Part shown: positions 11,501 to 22,639 of the stretch, in pieces
How positions within the stretch are numbered: the first letter of the stretch is position 1
How the letters are laid out: each line of letters begins with the position of its first letter
Assembly (NCBI GenBank): GCA_018287875.1
Contig: JAGVVL010000015.1
Coordinates: forward strand, 3,100,001 to 3,164,000
From: Nigrospora sphaerica
Taxonomy: Eukaryota > Ascomycota > Sordariomycetes > Amphisphaeriales > Apiosporaceae
Length of the DNA stretch: 64,000 bases
Reading direction: 5' to 3'
Notes under the pieces: model-generated
What the model saw: the letters and a program-made list of their open reading frames with translations, nothing else
Databases searched by the model: none
What the model was told of the DNA's origin: nothing
Program-made: the position numbers and the translations under genes

Positions 11501-14265
11501 CGTCCTACGTGTCTATCTTTAAGCGTATCATCCGTGGAAGTTGATCATAAAAGACAATGGCGTTAGGATGCTTGTGTGCTGGTGGTCTGCACATCTTGTG
11601 CCGTGCCAACACCGCCCTATCCTTCCACTTCTTTCCCAGTGCAACCCCGTGGGCCGTGGACGGTCGAAGAAGCGTTTGCCGTCGAGTCACGGCAAGCTCG
11701 GCTGGCTGACGCGCGTTCCGACATCCTTGAATCATGATTGCCGTCATGTCGCCAAGAACAAGCGCCCCAGAACGGGTGCCGAGAAGAGGGGAATCTTACC
11801 TGGACGGACAAATCGAACAAGCCTCCTTGGTACTTTCCCACGGGAGGGCTCGGGAGGGCTCGGACGTCGAGCTGGTGGCTCACGGCCATGCTCTACTGGA
11901 GGACGCCAGCCGTCTCCCGTATACAAGCACGTCGGTCCGCGATGCTGAAAGGCCTATGTCCGAGCTAACCATGCGAGTTTAAAAGTCCGGGGGTCTGCAA
12001 GCGCCCTCTTGATTCGCGTGGAACCAAGATGCAGCAGTCCGCCGTGCCTTTCCGCCCCCGGCGGAAAGCTGCATACATGAATTCAGACGCCAGTGCTTGC
12101 CGCCGCACTGCAGTGCACGTACTAACTGGTCGTTGACTAGGCAACAGGGCGCTCGGGACCAGAGATGGGCTCTTCGGACAACAGCAAGACGAGACGCCAA
12201 AACAGAGTCATGGCGGGTTTCCTCGCCCTTGGGACGGCCCTTCGGGGGCTGCGTCGGGACCTTCGCAAAGGCAGGCGACGGAGGTCCAGATCTCACGCCA
12301 ACCTGATCTCAGAGTCTGCGGGAGCCGCAGCGTCAACACGTCATGCCGCTGCCCGGACGCGCCTGGAAGTCAAATCGCACGCGGTGCGGGTGATGGGTCG
12401 CCTCTTACAAGAAACACGTGGATGCGTTGCTGCCATGGGCGCGCCGCGCCGACGGCTTTCTGCAGGTAGCCCGGCCGGTATGGCGGTTGCGATGAGGAGC
12501 CGCTCCAAGTTGTTGTTCGCGGCGGGAGATGGCCGCCCTGCACCGAAGCACAGGCGACGGCCGTGCTCTCTACTCCCTCGATCAGGGCGCTACTGGGCTG
12601 CAATGTTTCAACCACGCAATTCCAGTTCATCACTGATGGTCAATATTCAGCCCCTTACTGCCCGTATGGCTTCCAGAGGGTCACCCATCATTTCGGGCCG
12701 TCTACGACAGACAGCGGGTTGGTCGGAGGGCACCTGCCAGCCGGCTGCCGGTCCGAATGGGGTCATTGATGGGCGCCCCGACTGAACACATTGCAAGACG
12801 AAAGCCTCTTGCAACACCCCGCAGCACGCCAATTCGAGACATGTTCTTGGTTCCGGCATCGGTGGTTGCAACTGCGGGCAATGACATACATACATGCCAA
12901 GGAAGCGCATATATGCGTACCAGAGTCACCTGGGAAGGAGTCGGCAGCACCGGTGGCCGGAAGGATGGATAAGTATGCAGCGGACGGGCTGCTCTCCCCC
13001 TTGGGATCATACGAGGCCGTGGTGGAGGCTCCGAACGCGGCTCCTATTGTGCCACAAAACAAACCAAGGCCAGGAAAATAAGCCGGCTTGGCTCTGGGGC
13101 TGGAGCCGCCTTGAGCATCGGCATTGCTGAGGCTATAGCCCGATGTGGCATCGTTGCGGCACCCACGGACACGAGAGGCTCGCCGATCGATGATTCTTCA
13201 ATGGGCAAAGCTTCTTGCAAGCGCGGGTGAAGCCGGCTTCTGGCATGTAGCAGGGAAGAAGAAATCACCAAGCGGCCGGGCGAATAAGCCGAAATAGCCG
13301 AGGTGGCCTGTGGCTTTTTCGAGCGGGCTGGTTTTGGACATCCGATAGACTTGCTTTGCTGTAAGATGTTAGCAGGTAGGGAGGGCACCATAGTGCAATT
13401 AGGTCAGCTGAAGAAGCAAGAGGTAGCTAACTGGGGCATGAAGAGGGAGCTTCCTTGGCACGTGAAGCACTGTCATCCGCAAGAGAGGGGACCGCCTCTT
13501 ATACACCGGCCAGCATTGTGGTGCAAAATGTCGGTTATAAAGGGCACTAGGCCGACGGCGGAAATGCATCCCATCTCGCGTATGCACATGTCTTATCGGT
13601 CAGCGTGACGATCGTACGGGCAGCGAGAATCCTATCTGCCTAGGTACATGACCTAGATATGTGGCATCCATGGATAGATGGATGCAAGGACAGCCCTGGC
13701 TGGTCAGCTGGAATCCACCCGAGCTGTCTGCCTGATAGCGAGCAGCCAGTCCATCCCGTTCACGGCGGGCCATGTCCGAGGCTGCTCGTTTGCAGCGATT
13801 CTCGATTGTGTTCAGTAACGCCTTCTTCATTCATTGCGCACCGCGGGCATTCGACGACGTCCGCAGGGCTCCCTCCCGTACCTCATTGGCAAACTGGCGG
13901 TACCGGTTGCAAATGCGAATGACCAACAGGAGCCTTTCCCACACCACCGACGGCCTTTACTGGCTTACTGGTTGTAAGACGTCCCTGAGCTCCCCTGCAG
14001 AGGCTGCAGCAGCGCTATGCCTCGTTGGCGGTGCCGGCCTATGAGACACTGCCCTTTCTCAGCTGCGACGGTGCTCACATAAGGTGGCCAGAAAACGTCC
14101 CGTCCCCCGGTTGGCCGAGGAATGCGAAATGTGACCTTGCAGGCGTAAGGTTGACCCTTGCGACAGGCTAGGTTAGTCGCCCGTAGTGGTCGTAGTCATA
14201 GGTAGTTGATCGCCGTAAGAAGCAAGAAGGGCTGGCTCTCCCTTGGACCTTCACCACCCTAAGCT

Positions 14266-14335
14266 CACACACACACATACAACACACGGACATGCACACA
14301 CAGATGCTGACACGCACACGCACGCACACCCGTGG
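14266..14335. repeat. CA-rich microsatellite tract
   Basis: This is an interrupted run of CA dinucleotides with CACACG and CATGCA interruptions in non-coding DNA, about 0.8 kb upstream of the Whi5-like gene. Confidence 0.75.
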
Positions 14336-15135
14336 ACCTCTCCACCCCATGCGATAGGTCGGTTGCCCGGTCCGTCCAGTTTGGAGCCTGGAGGCCGACC
14401 TGGTGCCGGTAGCAAGCAGGCATGTAAGTAGGCAGGCAGGGTAGAGAGGTCGGCGAGGTAACTGCAAGTAGTAGCCCCGGTAAGTACCTAAGGTAGGTAG
14501 TTGCTCCAAGACCGGATTCCGTCCTATCCAGTTTGGGTACCTTGGCCACCCGCTGCCACAGCCATACCGAGCTGCCCTCACGTAACCCGATTGCACTCGT
14601 CGATGCATGTTTTCCCGGCTTCTGCTGAAGGCACCCTACCGACAGCACACGACACCACTACCACGGCACCCATCCTTCCATGCCGTGACGGAGAAGCTGT
14701 CGAGCCAAAGACGCTCTCGCTGCTTTCCCTGCCACCCGTCGTCCATCTCGACACGGTGCTGCTGCTGCGGACAAGCTCACGCCAGCAACCTCACTCATTC
14801 GCAGACGTACTGCGCCCCCTCCCCAAAAAGTCCATCTGTCACTTGGGGTAAGAGCCGTGGCCGCTGCTGAAGCCTCCAATCCCTTCGTCCGCGAGGATCT
14901 GGGCCGGAGCCGGACCCATTCAATCTCCCTTCCTTACCTAAAGTGCATACATAGCCGCCCGGCACTACCAACTCCACAGCAACCACTCGTCACTCTCCCG
15001 CAAAATCCTCAGCCGGGACAATTGTCGAGACCATCTCTCACGGCCGGGACCCGACCCTTGGCTTGCCTGCCCACTGAAATCAAACCAGAACGGGCAGTGT
15101 GGCAGACGGCAGAGACGAAGACGGCCAGCATCATC

Positions 15136-16370
15136 ATGTCCTCGCCCTTCAAGAAACAGCCCGAGGCGGTGGCAGACAAGGTGCTCAAACGAGTTGAGGT
15201 CAGCAAGGTAAGAAGACACAGCACTTTGCCCTCCCCATCCTGCCCATCTGCATACACGAACATTGATCTGCTTGCCTGCCTGCCTGCCTGCCTGCCCCCC
15301 CACCCGAGATGGAAAGCTTAACGTTCTCGTCTTCGCAGATTGCTCGCAGACTCCAAGGACGGCTCGCCCTCGCTCACTTCAAGACCAAGCACGGCTGGGA
15401 AGATCTGACGCTCGACCACCTCGAACCTCGGCTACACGAAGAACAACGGAGACGCAGCCAATACGACAACGATGTCCTGTCCGACTCGTCCTCGAGCACC
15501 TCGGAGCTGCCCTACCCGACAAGGGGCCTCATGAGCTCGCCGCTCAAGGCACCATTGTTCTCGGACGCCATCAACTCGAGCACCGGCAGCACCGGCCACC
15601 GCAAACGCACCTACATGGCCTCGTTCGACATGGACGTAGCCGTCATGTCGAGTCCGACCAAACGCTTCCGATCGTCCCCCACCCTACACAAATCCTTGCA
15701 GCACGGGCAGACCAACACAGCACAGCCGAACACGGCGTGGAAGTCACATCGGCAGCTGATCCAGTCGTCGCCGATCAAGCCACGGCGGCAGCAGCATTTC
15801 ACTACGTCTACGGGCCCCGATGTCTCCTTCTACCCGGGCACCCGCCGCGTTTCGGTGGACCTGACGTCGCCCAATCTGGCGGCGCCGCTCTCGGACGACG
15901 AGGACGACTTCAACTTGCCAACACACTCGTTCCACATCGACCCTACCCGGTCCTCGCCGCCGCGGACACCGCCAATGCGGAACCGGGGCCTTGCCGGCCG
16001 CCAGCGGGAAAAGAACGCCACAAACGACGTGGCGAGGACGGGCGAGGAAGGGGTAGACCTGCTTCTCTACCTCGCGGCCTCGCCGTCGCCGGCAATACCC
16101 CCGGCCCGGACGCGGATGGAACCCCCCTCGACGCCACCGCCCAAGAAGGACATGGCTTTGCCGTCGTCGATGATGACAACGCCGGGCGGCGGTAACATCT
16201 TCCCGGCCACGCCCGGGCAGCCGTTTGACTTTGCCGACTTTGTCAACATTACGCCCAGCCCGGCCCAGAAGGCGTGGAAAACCCCCAAATCTCTCTCGTC
16301 TGCCAAGACGCCGCTCAGCGTGGCCCGACGGAGACTGACGTTTGACGAGCCCATCCATGGACATGTGTGA
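15136..16370 (+). CDS. Whi5/Nrm1-like G1/S transcriptional repressor
   Basis: Exons 15136..15207 and 15339..16370 encode 367 aa. The second exon opens with IARRLQGRLALAHFKTKHGW (from residue 25), which fits the short Whi5/Nrm1 GTB-type motif that binds SBF/MBF factors to restrain G1/S transcription. The rest is long and disordered, rich in Ser, Thr and Pro with many S/T-P sites (SSPTKRF, SSPLKAP, TPPPKKD), as expected for a CDK-regulated repressor acting in the nucleus. A second short hydrophobic motif, DLLLYLAASPSP, lies near residue 270. The ATG at 15136 is supported because its 24 codons run into a GTAAGA donor and splicing joins VEVSK to IARRL. The intron holds a TGCC repeat just before its acceptor region. 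The family call rests on one short motif plus composition. Confidence 0.8.
15273..15296. repeat. TGCC tetranucleotide repeat in intron
   Basis: Six TGCC copies lie inside the single intron of the Whi5-like gene, about 40 nt before the acceptor. Length changes here would alter only the intron. Confidence 0.85.
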
Positions 16371-17630
16371 TGCCCATGCTGTACGACTTTTTGCTACCCC
16401 TTCCCTTGCGACTTTTCTAATGTGGATATGATACCATGGCACGAGCCATGCTGCGAGCCCCTCGTGGCCCTCGGCCGATTTTCCCCCTTTGCCCAGCCCC
16501 CGTTTGTTTACGCCCACCCTGTTCACACAACACATGGCCACTGGAGGCCCTGTTTGCCCATGCCCCCTCCCTCCCTGGCACCCGTAACGGCCCGGATGCC
16601 GTACAGAATCAACGCCGGGGGCCACGTACCGTGCTGGTAAGCCGGTATACGTGACGGAGTATGGAGGGGTGTGATATGCGGCATCTGTTGTTGCTTTTGG
16701 TATTTCCCGTATACGTCTCCGGCCGCGCAACCACGACGACGCACTTGCATTAGCCAGCCGTTTTGACTGTTTCTTTTTGTTTTGTCTTTTTGATCCTGGT
16801 AAGGTCTGGTGGAAAAACGGAGGCAGGGAGGGGTTCGGACAGCGAGGCCAATCGGGGGTTTTTTTTCCTGCGGCAGCCAGACTGACGGGCTGCCGACGAC
16901 GCGTTGGCTAGGCCGTAACGCGGCCCAGACGGTAGCGTAGGTAGCAAGGCAGCAGCAGAAAGGCAATGACAACGAGAATGTACTCTTTGGGTGCCGGTGC
17001 ACACGCATGGCCCTGGTTTTTAGCGAGCGAGGGTTTCTTTAAGGTCGTCGGTGACACGCGCCACTGGGGCCCTCTTACGCGCCGAGACGTGTCAACGCTA
17101 GCCTGTTGGGGGAAGGCGCACCTGCGAGGGCCGGGACCCTGGGTTCTGGCCGGACCCGGGCGCGCCCGTTTCGTGTCGCGCGTCGTTTAAGTGCCCCCTC
17201 CCGCCAGCGTCTGGCCAATCGACAGCACGGGTTGGCTGGACGGTTCGTCGACGCGCACGCGTCCGTGCGGCAGCTCTACCCGTGGGGCGCAGGGTCCGTG
17301 CGTTTCCCCGCACGGACCCGGAGGACAGGGCTGCCTACCACATCCAACTTTTGCGCCTACGCCGGCCTCTTATGTTCGCCCGGTGATGTCACCTCCCTTC
17401 CAACCGCCAGGCCTCGATGGGTGGTGCCAACTATGGGAACACGTGCTGAAGGGGAGAGGCACGGGAATGCGAGGACGAGGTGGCGGGCAGCCCGTTGGCG
17501 GAACCGTGGCAGGCACCGACCGCGACTGGTTTGATTTCGGGGCGGGGGGGGGCTAACCCCTAGAAACGAACACCAATCATTCAAAGAGGTCGTCGACCGG
17601 GAAACCGAAGATCTGAACTGGGTCTCTCTC

Positions 17631-17649
17631 TTTTTTTTTTTTTTTTTTT
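17631..17649. repeat. Poly(T) tract
   Basis: Nineteen consecutive T in non-coding DNA, preceded by a short CT run. Confidence 0.9.
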
Positions 17650-18015
17650 GGGGCTCTCACGTCTTGGGTCGTGCTGTGCAGGCTACCATGCGCGCTACGG
17701 CCATCGGGAAGAGCTTCTTCCCAGTCGAGGTATGTCCTTGGTAGGTTGTGAGGTTGGCTCCGATGGGGCCGTGCGTTCTTCTCCGGTGGAGCTACACACC
17801 TGTTGTATGTAAGTGCATGTACTCAGTAACTCGTACGTGCATGTCGATCCATGGATGGCACGCATGGTCAATACCACCTTCCACCCGTCTTGCCCTGTAT
17901 ATATGTAGCGAGGGGTGGAGGGGTGGGGAGATAAGAGAAACGGTATACGTACGCTGTCTGTAGCCCGCCGCCGCGGTGTCTGCCACGCCCAATTGCCGAG
18001 TAGCCCCTCGTGCAA

Positions 18016-18032
18016 CCCCCCCCCCCCCCCCC
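18016..18032. repeat. Poly(C) tract
   Basis: Seventeen consecutive C in non-coding DNA. Confidence 0.9.
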
Positions 18033-18414
18033 TTTTCCCAGTTTCGCTTGGCCGCCCTCCAACCCCCTCCACGCCACCCGCGTCGTCGAGACAGGTATCT
18101 TGGGATTCCATGTGATCCATAGCCCTTCCCCGACAGACAGATGGAGCCATGGGGGCTATACGTAGGACCCTCGGGAGGAGGGTATGCATAAAACGGCTTA
18201 TATGCCTCGACTCGTGGATACCGCGCACTCAGGCGCTCCGTCTGGCTCCTTCCTGTCACTTGCTAGCGAAAATGAGGGGGCAGAGGGGGCCATCAACCCG
18301 TCTTCTTTCTCGAACGTGTATATAATGTTGCGCGTCGGCAAGTAAGTAGATACAGACTATAGTTAGAATTTAGTCGTGGTAAGTTGAGAACACGGCCCAG
18401 CTACCCAACGTAAC

Positions 18415-18416
<2 letters not shown>

Positions 18417-18456
<40 letters not shown>
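18417..18456. repeat. (CT)20 microsatellite
   Basis: This is an uninterrupted CT dinucleotide run of 40 nt, the longest perfect dinucleotide repeat noticed in the window. Confidence 0.95.
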
Positions 18457-18461
<5 letters not shown>

Positions 18462-18945
18462 CCACGGGAAATCAACCGGGTTTTTGGTATCATGGCTGGG
18501 GTGGGTTGAAGTTGGATCAACACATCATCGTACACAGTTTCCTGACCCTCTCTCCTCTCCTTCCTGGGCCCGCCGCCGGCTTCGTCCGTCGTTCGTCGTA
18601 AAAAATCTCTCCCCTTCCTCACCCCCCGTGCGCTCTCCGGCTTGCTCCTATATACCCTTTCATCCATTAGACAGTAGATTGGGTAAGGGGATATAAACAA
18701 CCGAGCCGCCGCGCTTCTCGCTAGGTATCAATGATTGACAGCGGATAGAAAAAATGCAATAAAAAACAGAAAGTGTCGAATTCGTCTGCAGTCGTCGTCC
18801 CTGGATTCGCATCGCGAGCGCCAGGACGCCTCCACCTCATCCTCTCTCCGATGCCCCCCCCCCCCTTTTTTCTGAATATGAAAAGGCAGAATGCTTTGGA
18901 CGGGCTCAGTGAGACCGCTCGTGGGCCGTCCCGCCCACCCCGTCA

Positions 18946-21252
18946 TCATAAAGCCTTGCCCACGCTGCCCTGGGACTTGCGTCGCGGCGGCGCGGCGGCC
19001 TTGCGCGTGACGGCGGGGCCGACGTCGGGGCCCGGGTCGCCGAGGTAGTCGCCGGCGTCGCCGAGGTCGCTCGAGTAGGCGCTGCTGCCGTAGCTGTCGT
19101 TGCGGACGTGGGCGCGACCCGGGGGCGGCGGCAACGGCGCCCCCGCGGCAGCCCCGCGGCTGTCGCCGCCGTCCCGGCCCGGGAAGTGGTCCATAGCCGA
19201 CGAGGCGAGGGATGCTGATAGGAGCTCGGGCCGGTCCAGGTCGAAGGGGTCCGACCGGAACTTGTTCCGTCGCGTCTCAAACGACTCGACCGACGCCAGC
19301 GACTCGCGGTAAAGGCTCGTGTTGCGCGTGTGTGTCGCCCCCGCGCTCGGCGGCCGGCCGCCGCTCACCGACTGGCCCCGCGACCGCCGCATCGTCTCGA
19401 CGTAGGTCGACGGCCCCGTCGGCCGCGACTGCGACGGCGGCTGTATCGCGTTAGCGTCCGAGAACGGGTTCTGCTTGGCCACGCCCAGCGGGGCAACCTT
19501 GGCCGACGAACGCGTCATCTCGTTAGCGTCGGAGAAGGGATCACGTCTGTCGAAGCCCAGTTCCAAGCCCCCAAGGAAGTGGTCGCTGGATCCGGCGCTG
19601 GTCGAGCGTCGGTTACGGGCTAAGCTCTTGCGCCGTGTCTGCGCCGCAAGCTGCTGGTCGTCCATATTGAGCAGGGTGAGGAAATCCGGCTGCGACGCCG
19701 TCCTCTTCTTGGTATCTTTCATTCCGCGCGTGTTGACAAAAGGGTCGTCCCGACTGTCCTGAGCCTGCAGGCGCCCGCGTCCCCGGCCGAAGAAACCGAA
19801 AAGGCGGTCTTTGGCCGACCCGCCACCGCCCCGAGCACCGGCCTTGCTGCCTATGGGCCCGTCCAGGAACTGCGAGTTGCCCCTGTCCAGGTTGACGCTC
19901 GGAGACGGGCTGTTGCTCCGGGCCACCATGCTGGTGACCCGGCTTCGGATCTTCTTCAAGTTCACGCCGACTGTGGCCCGGAACTTCTCGGACAGAGGCG
20001 TCGGCCCAATTGAGTCCCGGCTAATGAAGTACGGCCTTTTCTCCGCGTTTCCGAAGCCCTGTTCCGGCCCCAACGGCGTCAAAAGCGTGCTTCTCCGATC
20101 CCGCCTCATCCGCCTGCGCACAAACCAGAAAATGAAGGCCACGAGCAGAACAAAAGCCAAACCGCCCAGGACACCCGCCACTATGGCGATGTTGGTCTGG
20201 GAGGAGGTGGCGCCGCTGCTGCTCCCATCGCTGCCATCAACGTTCAGAGCGCCCTTGTCCAGCGAGCCGGAGCCGGAGCCGGAGCTCGCAGCAGCCGGGT
20301 TGAGCGTCAGGACGCGCGTTCCATCCGTCGTTACAACCACCCCATTGACCAGCCCGGTTCCTCCAGTTGCCGAGCCGAAATTCGACGTCGACGTCACGAG
20401 ACTCGAGGGGAGACCTGTTATCGCCGGAACCGAGCTGTCAGCCGTCTGTGTCTGTGGGTCCTGGGTTGCCGTATCTGGTTGCTCCGCCTGCGAGGTCTGT
20501 ACTGAAGATCCTCCTTGTGATGACGGAGACGGTGCTAATACCGGAGATGCTATGCTCCGTACCGTAGACGATTCAGGAGGAGGGGCAGTCTGAGCCGTGG
20601 ACCCCGGGGAGTCCTGAGGCGCCGGCTGCAGGGGAGTTGGGGCTTGGGTCGTGGGGGAAGCGGGAGGGGGAGAGAGCTGTTCCGTCGTGGTTTGGGGGAG
20701 AGGCGAAGTAGTAGGCGACGTCGGTGCTGGGGCCGCCGGCGTCTCTGACGTCGGCGTCCCTGACGTCGGCGTCTCTACCGGAGGGGGGGGAAGGGGAGGG
20801 GCAGGGGGGGATGCTTGCGTGGTAGCGGCAACAGTAGTAGGACTTGTCGTACTGGTAGGAGTAGAAGCCTCCTGGGTAGTGGTTTCTGCGGGTGGGGGAG
20901 GCGGAGCGGCAGTGGTCGTGCGTATCGGTGCTGCCGCAGGTGGCGGTTGCTCGGCCTGAGCTGTCGTCGTCGTCTCTTGCCGCTGCGTCGTAGATGTCTG
21001 CTGAGCCGCTGTCGTCGTCGTCTCTGCCGGCGGCGGCGGAGGCGATGATGGTGTTGTCGTCGTCGTCTCTGCCGGCGGCGGCGGAGGCGATGATGGCGGT
21101 GCCGATGAGGCCTGCGCCTGGGTCGTCGATGTCGCCGTCTGTTGCTGGCCTCCCCCGTTTCCTCCTCCGTTTCTTTTCGGGATCGCCGTGCACCTCTTGC
21201 CCCCTAACGAAGTGATGAAGGCCCCCGCCGGGAGCTTCGCGTTTGTTGCCAT
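18946..21252 (-). CDS. Mucin-like single-pass membrane protein
   Basis: An intronless frame of 768 aa. Residues about 30-350 are low-complexity Thr/Ser/Pro/Ala sequence with polyproline and AETTTT blocks, typical of heavily O-glycosylated cell-wall-spanning stalks. One transmembrane helix lies at about 354-378 (IVAGVLGGLAFVLLVAFIF) and is followed by RRRMRRDRR, which predicts a cytoplasmic C-terminal half of about 390 residues. That half is Ser-rich with many basic-Ser motifs. This matches the plan of fungal Mid2/Wsc-type wall sensors, but I see no WSC domain. The first in-frame ATG is 21252, and no classical signal peptide follows it. A CTTCTTCAG sequence ends 2 nt upstream, so an upstream exon carrying a signal peptide or a 5' UTR is possible. 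The function is inferred from architecture only. Confidence 0.75.
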   Translation of the reverse strand: MATNAKLPAGAFITSLGGKRCTAIPKRNGGGNGGGQQQTATSTTQAQASSAPPSSPPPPPAETTTTTPSSPPPPPAETTTTAAQQTSTTQRQETTTTAQAEQPPPAAAPIRTTTAAPPPPPAETTTQEASTPTSTTSPTTVAATTQASPPAPPLPPPPVETPTSGTPTSETPAAPAPTSPTTSPLPQTTTEQLSPPPASPTTQAPTPLQPAPQDSPGSTAQTAPPPESSTVRSIASPVLAPSPSSQGGSSVQTSQAEQPDTATQDPQTQTADSSVPAITGLPSSLVTSTSNFGSATGGTGLVNGVVVTTDGTRVLTLNPAAASSGSGSGSLDKGALNVDGSDGSSSGATSSQTNIAIVAGVLGGLAFVLLVAFIFWFVRRRMRRDRRSTLLTPLGPEQGFGNAEKRPYFISRDSIGPTPLSEKFRATVGVNLKKIRSRVTSMVARSNSPSPSVNLDRGNSQFLDGPIGSKAGARGGGGSAKDRLFGFFGRGRGRLQAQDSRDDPFVNTRGMKDTKKRTASQPDFLTLLNMDDQQLAAQTRRKSLARNRRSTSAGSSDHFLGGLELGFDRRDPFSDANEMTRSSAKVAPLGVAKQNPFSDANAIQPPSQSRPTGPSTYVETMRRSRGQSVSGGRPPSAGATHTRNTSLYRESLASVESFETRRNKFRSDPFDLDRPELLSASLASSAMDHFPGRDGGDSRGAAAGAPLPPPPGRAHVRNDSYGSSAYSSDLGDAGDYLGDPGPDVGPAVTRKAAAPPRRKSQGSVGKAL
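21012..21101. repeat. 45-bp coding tandem repeat (two copies)
   Basis: A 45-nt unit occurs twice in the stalk of the mucin-like gene, starting near 21021 and 21066. It encodes a 15-residue block of PSSPPPPP plus AETTTT type, so it expands the stalk in frame. Confidence 0.8.
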
Positions 21253-22559
21253 GCTGAAGAAGAGAAAAAGCGATTCCAGTCGCAAGCGTTGAAGCAAAGG
21301 TCCGTTGGCTGAAGCAGGCACGACCCTCAGAGCCGGCGTGGCAAAGCCGAAAAAACGGAAAGGAAGCAAAAGAAAGGGAAAGAAAAAAAGGGCCTTGAGG
21401 CCGGTGGCAGTAAATGGTTAGATCATGGAGCAAGCTCTCAAGGGAGAATCAAACGAAAAGAAGGCCCGCCGGTCGTGTTTTCGTTCCCGCTGGGAAGTCG
21501 AAACAGTCGCACCACCACTGGTGAAAGGCGTACGACGCGGGATGTGAAGGAAAAGTGGATGAACGATCGAAGACACGAGGTTAGAAGAAACGGGAAGGGT
21601 GGGAAAACCTGGAGTTGTGAGGCAGAATCAGTTGCCGGCTCGACCAGGGCAGGCTGTCCCCTCCGGAGCAGCTACGGCGAGCCGCTCGCCCTCTTCCGGG
21701 TTCCCTTGGGGGCCCCCAGGCCCTCATTCATCATGTCCCTTGCCAGATGGCATCTCACAGATGCAACCTACGCTGGGGGTGCCATTCCGTTGAGGGATGG
21801 CACGGCCACACAAGCGTTGCCGCATCCCTGGCGCACCCCGGCTGGTTTGTTTGGCAGATACAAACATTTCGCTGGGATTGGTCGGCTCGCGCGCACGCGG
21901 CCAGAGGCTCACGATGCGGCTTTGGTATGCAATCCCCGACTGTCCGGGGTGGTGAGGGGCCGCACCGGACCCAACCCCTGTCCTGCGACAGACTTGAGGC
22001 AGCTTCTCCCTCAGAGCCGCATTCTCTCTGCTTGGCAGACCTCACAACGACAGTGGAGGAGGGGTCGGTTACGGCATAGCGCTGGATGACCCGGACCCGT
22101 CTGGGGCCCGTCTTGGGCTTATTAACTTCCCGTGGCGAAGATCGTGGGCCGCCCGTTTCCCTGGTCGAGCAATAGAACCCAACCTCTGTTCTCTCTGGCT
22201 GGGCTGGCCGGCCTCGAAACCCATGCGGGCGGGCGCCGGAAAGTGATCCACCCTCTGTTTGGGTGCGAGGGCCGGCAACGGGCTCTGCTGTTTGATGTGT
22301 CGCTGTAATCAACCTTGTGCCCGAAATAGGCGGCTTGGCAGCGCATCGGGACCGGCCAGCAGCCGTTGAGCCCAACGCCCTGGGAGGCTCCGCCAATTGC
22401 TGTCGCACTAGTCTTGGCTGCGCACTCGCCAACTGCGCCTAGCACCCCCATACTGCTGGCGCGACATGACTCTCCGTGCCTCGGTGACCATGGTGTGGTG
22501 GGTCGTGGATGCTGGAGACAGATGGGTAGTATTGGCCGGATGGGCTGCAACGGGCTGTC

Positions 22560-22639
22560 AGATAGATGGACTGCCAGATAGATGGACTGCCAGATAGATG
22601 GACTGCCAGTTAGATGGACTGCCAGATAGACGGCTTGAC
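22560..22639. repeat. 16-bp minisatellite, five copies
   Basis: The unit agatagatggactgcc is repeated at 22560, 22576, 22592, 22608 (one substitution) and 22624 (degenerate). It lies in non-coding DNA between divergent genes. Confidence 0.92.

Larger units (their letters stand above)
8271..15135. other. Long divergent intergenic region (6.9 kb)
   Basis: No protein-like frame, RNA gene or transposon remnant could be supported. The longest frames (for example 12165-12785) are Arg/Ser-rich and lack family features. It contains a GAGC repeat (8516-8541), a CA-rich tract (14266-14335) and TAGGTAC-type motifs near 8693, 13641 and 14478-14500. The last few hundred bases are pyrimidine-rich and probably form the promoter and leader of the Whi5-like gene. 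Confidence 0.5.
16371..18945. other. Convergent intergenic region with homopolymer and dinucleotide tracts
   Basis: This 2.6-kb region lies between the 3' ends of the Whi5-like gene (+) and the mucin-like gene (-). No protein-like frame was found. It is unusually rich in simple sequence, listed separately. Confidence 0.5.

Noticed and set aside
12165..12785. 206-codon plus-strand frame in the long intergenic region
   Set aside because: Arg/Ser-rich, no domain-like pattern, no splice-linked neighbours. It fits a chance opening in GC-rich DNA.
21755..22432. 225-codon minus-strand frame
   Set aside because: Does not start with ATG and its sequence is low-information Pro/Arg/Ser text.
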